Assembly (NCBI GenBank): GCA_030640155.1
Contig: DAOWJX010000109.1
Coordinates: forward strand, 1-5,673
Length of the DNA: 5,673 nucleotides
Source of the DNA: Candidatus Aegiribacteria sp.
GTDB taxonomy: Bacteria; Fermentibacterota; Fermentibacteria; Fermentibacterales; JCC-6
Reading direction: 5' to 3'
The notes below the pieces were generated by a model. It saw only the letters and a list, made by a program, of their open reading frames with translations, searched no databases and was not told the origin of the DNA. Each line of letters begins with the position of its first letter. Position 1 is the first letter of the stretch. Shown in pieces: positions 5,587 to 5,673 of this stretch. The translations under genes and the position numbers were made by a program.

Positions 5587-5673
5587 ATGACACAGGCGGG
5601 GTTTGCACCTCCACTATTTTATGTGCAAAGATCCGAGGAGATTGTCAAGTACAGTTACGAACCCGGAGTACAC
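5587..5673 (+). other. Open reading frame at right edge, doubtful divergent gene
   Basis: From an ATG at 5587 the plus strand is open for 29 codons to the window end, beginning MTQAGFAPPLFYVQRSEE. The residue mix looks protein-like, but the ribosome binding site is weak (GAAG) and the frame is already open well before the ATG, overlapping the KamA-family gene. It may be the start of a divergent gene or simply the leader region of the minus-strand gene. The window is too short to decide. Confidence 0.25.
5616..5648 (-). promoter_or_regulatory. Weak promoter candidate upstream of the KamA-family gene
   Basis: The minus strand has a perfect -35 hexamer TTGACA (5648-5643) and a good -10-like TAAAAT (5621-5616), but the spacer is 21 bases, four more than optimal. 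With a 17- or 18-base spacer the -10 would be the poor CACATA or ACATAA. It is the only promoter-like sequence seen before the gene. It conflicts with the plus-strand frame at 5587-5673; at most one is likely to be functional as drawn. Confidence 0.25.

Overview
The window looks like chromosomal DNA of a Gram-negative, probably anaerobic or fermentative bacterium. It encodes an outer-membrane FadL-type barrel, a lipoprotein with a lipobox and a Spy/CpxP-like periplasmic protein, so the cell has an outer membrane. It also encodes formate--tetrahydrofolate ligase and a KamA-family radical SAM enzyme. No gene pins down the phylum. The divergence of the envelope proteins and the use of GTG and TTG starts alongside ATG would fit an FCB-group or candidate-phylum genome, but that is a guess.

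All supported genes are on the minus strand, so transcription runs from right to left. In transcription order they are: (1) a KamA-family radical SAM protein (5522-4434) with a candidate terminator at 4371-4319; (2) an OmpP1/FadL-family porin (4200-2896), closed by a strong GC hairpin at 2874-2852; (3) a two-gene unit of an unrecognised lipoprotein (2746-1868) and an LTxxQ periplasmic protein (1854-1321), 13 bases apart, closed by a 12-bp hairpin at 1288-1259; (4) a small hypothetical gene (1185-952) followed 15 bases later by fhs (from 936), which runs off the left edge. No gene-free stretch exceeds about 235 bases.

Units 2 and 3 look like envelope functions: small hydrophobic solute uptake, and a lipoprotein with a chaperone- or metal-sensor-like partner. 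Unit 4 is one-carbon metabolism. Unit 1 is a PLP-dependent radical SAM aminomutase homologue whose lysine-recognition aspartates are replaced, so its substrate is unknown. The most interesting regulatory signal is a GTAAC-N5-GTAAC tandem repeat over the predicted -35 region of unit 3. It resembles the CpxR box that controls cpxP and spy in E. coli. There is no CRISPR array, tRNA, rRNA or mobile element in the window. No complete new defence or mobile system is visible.
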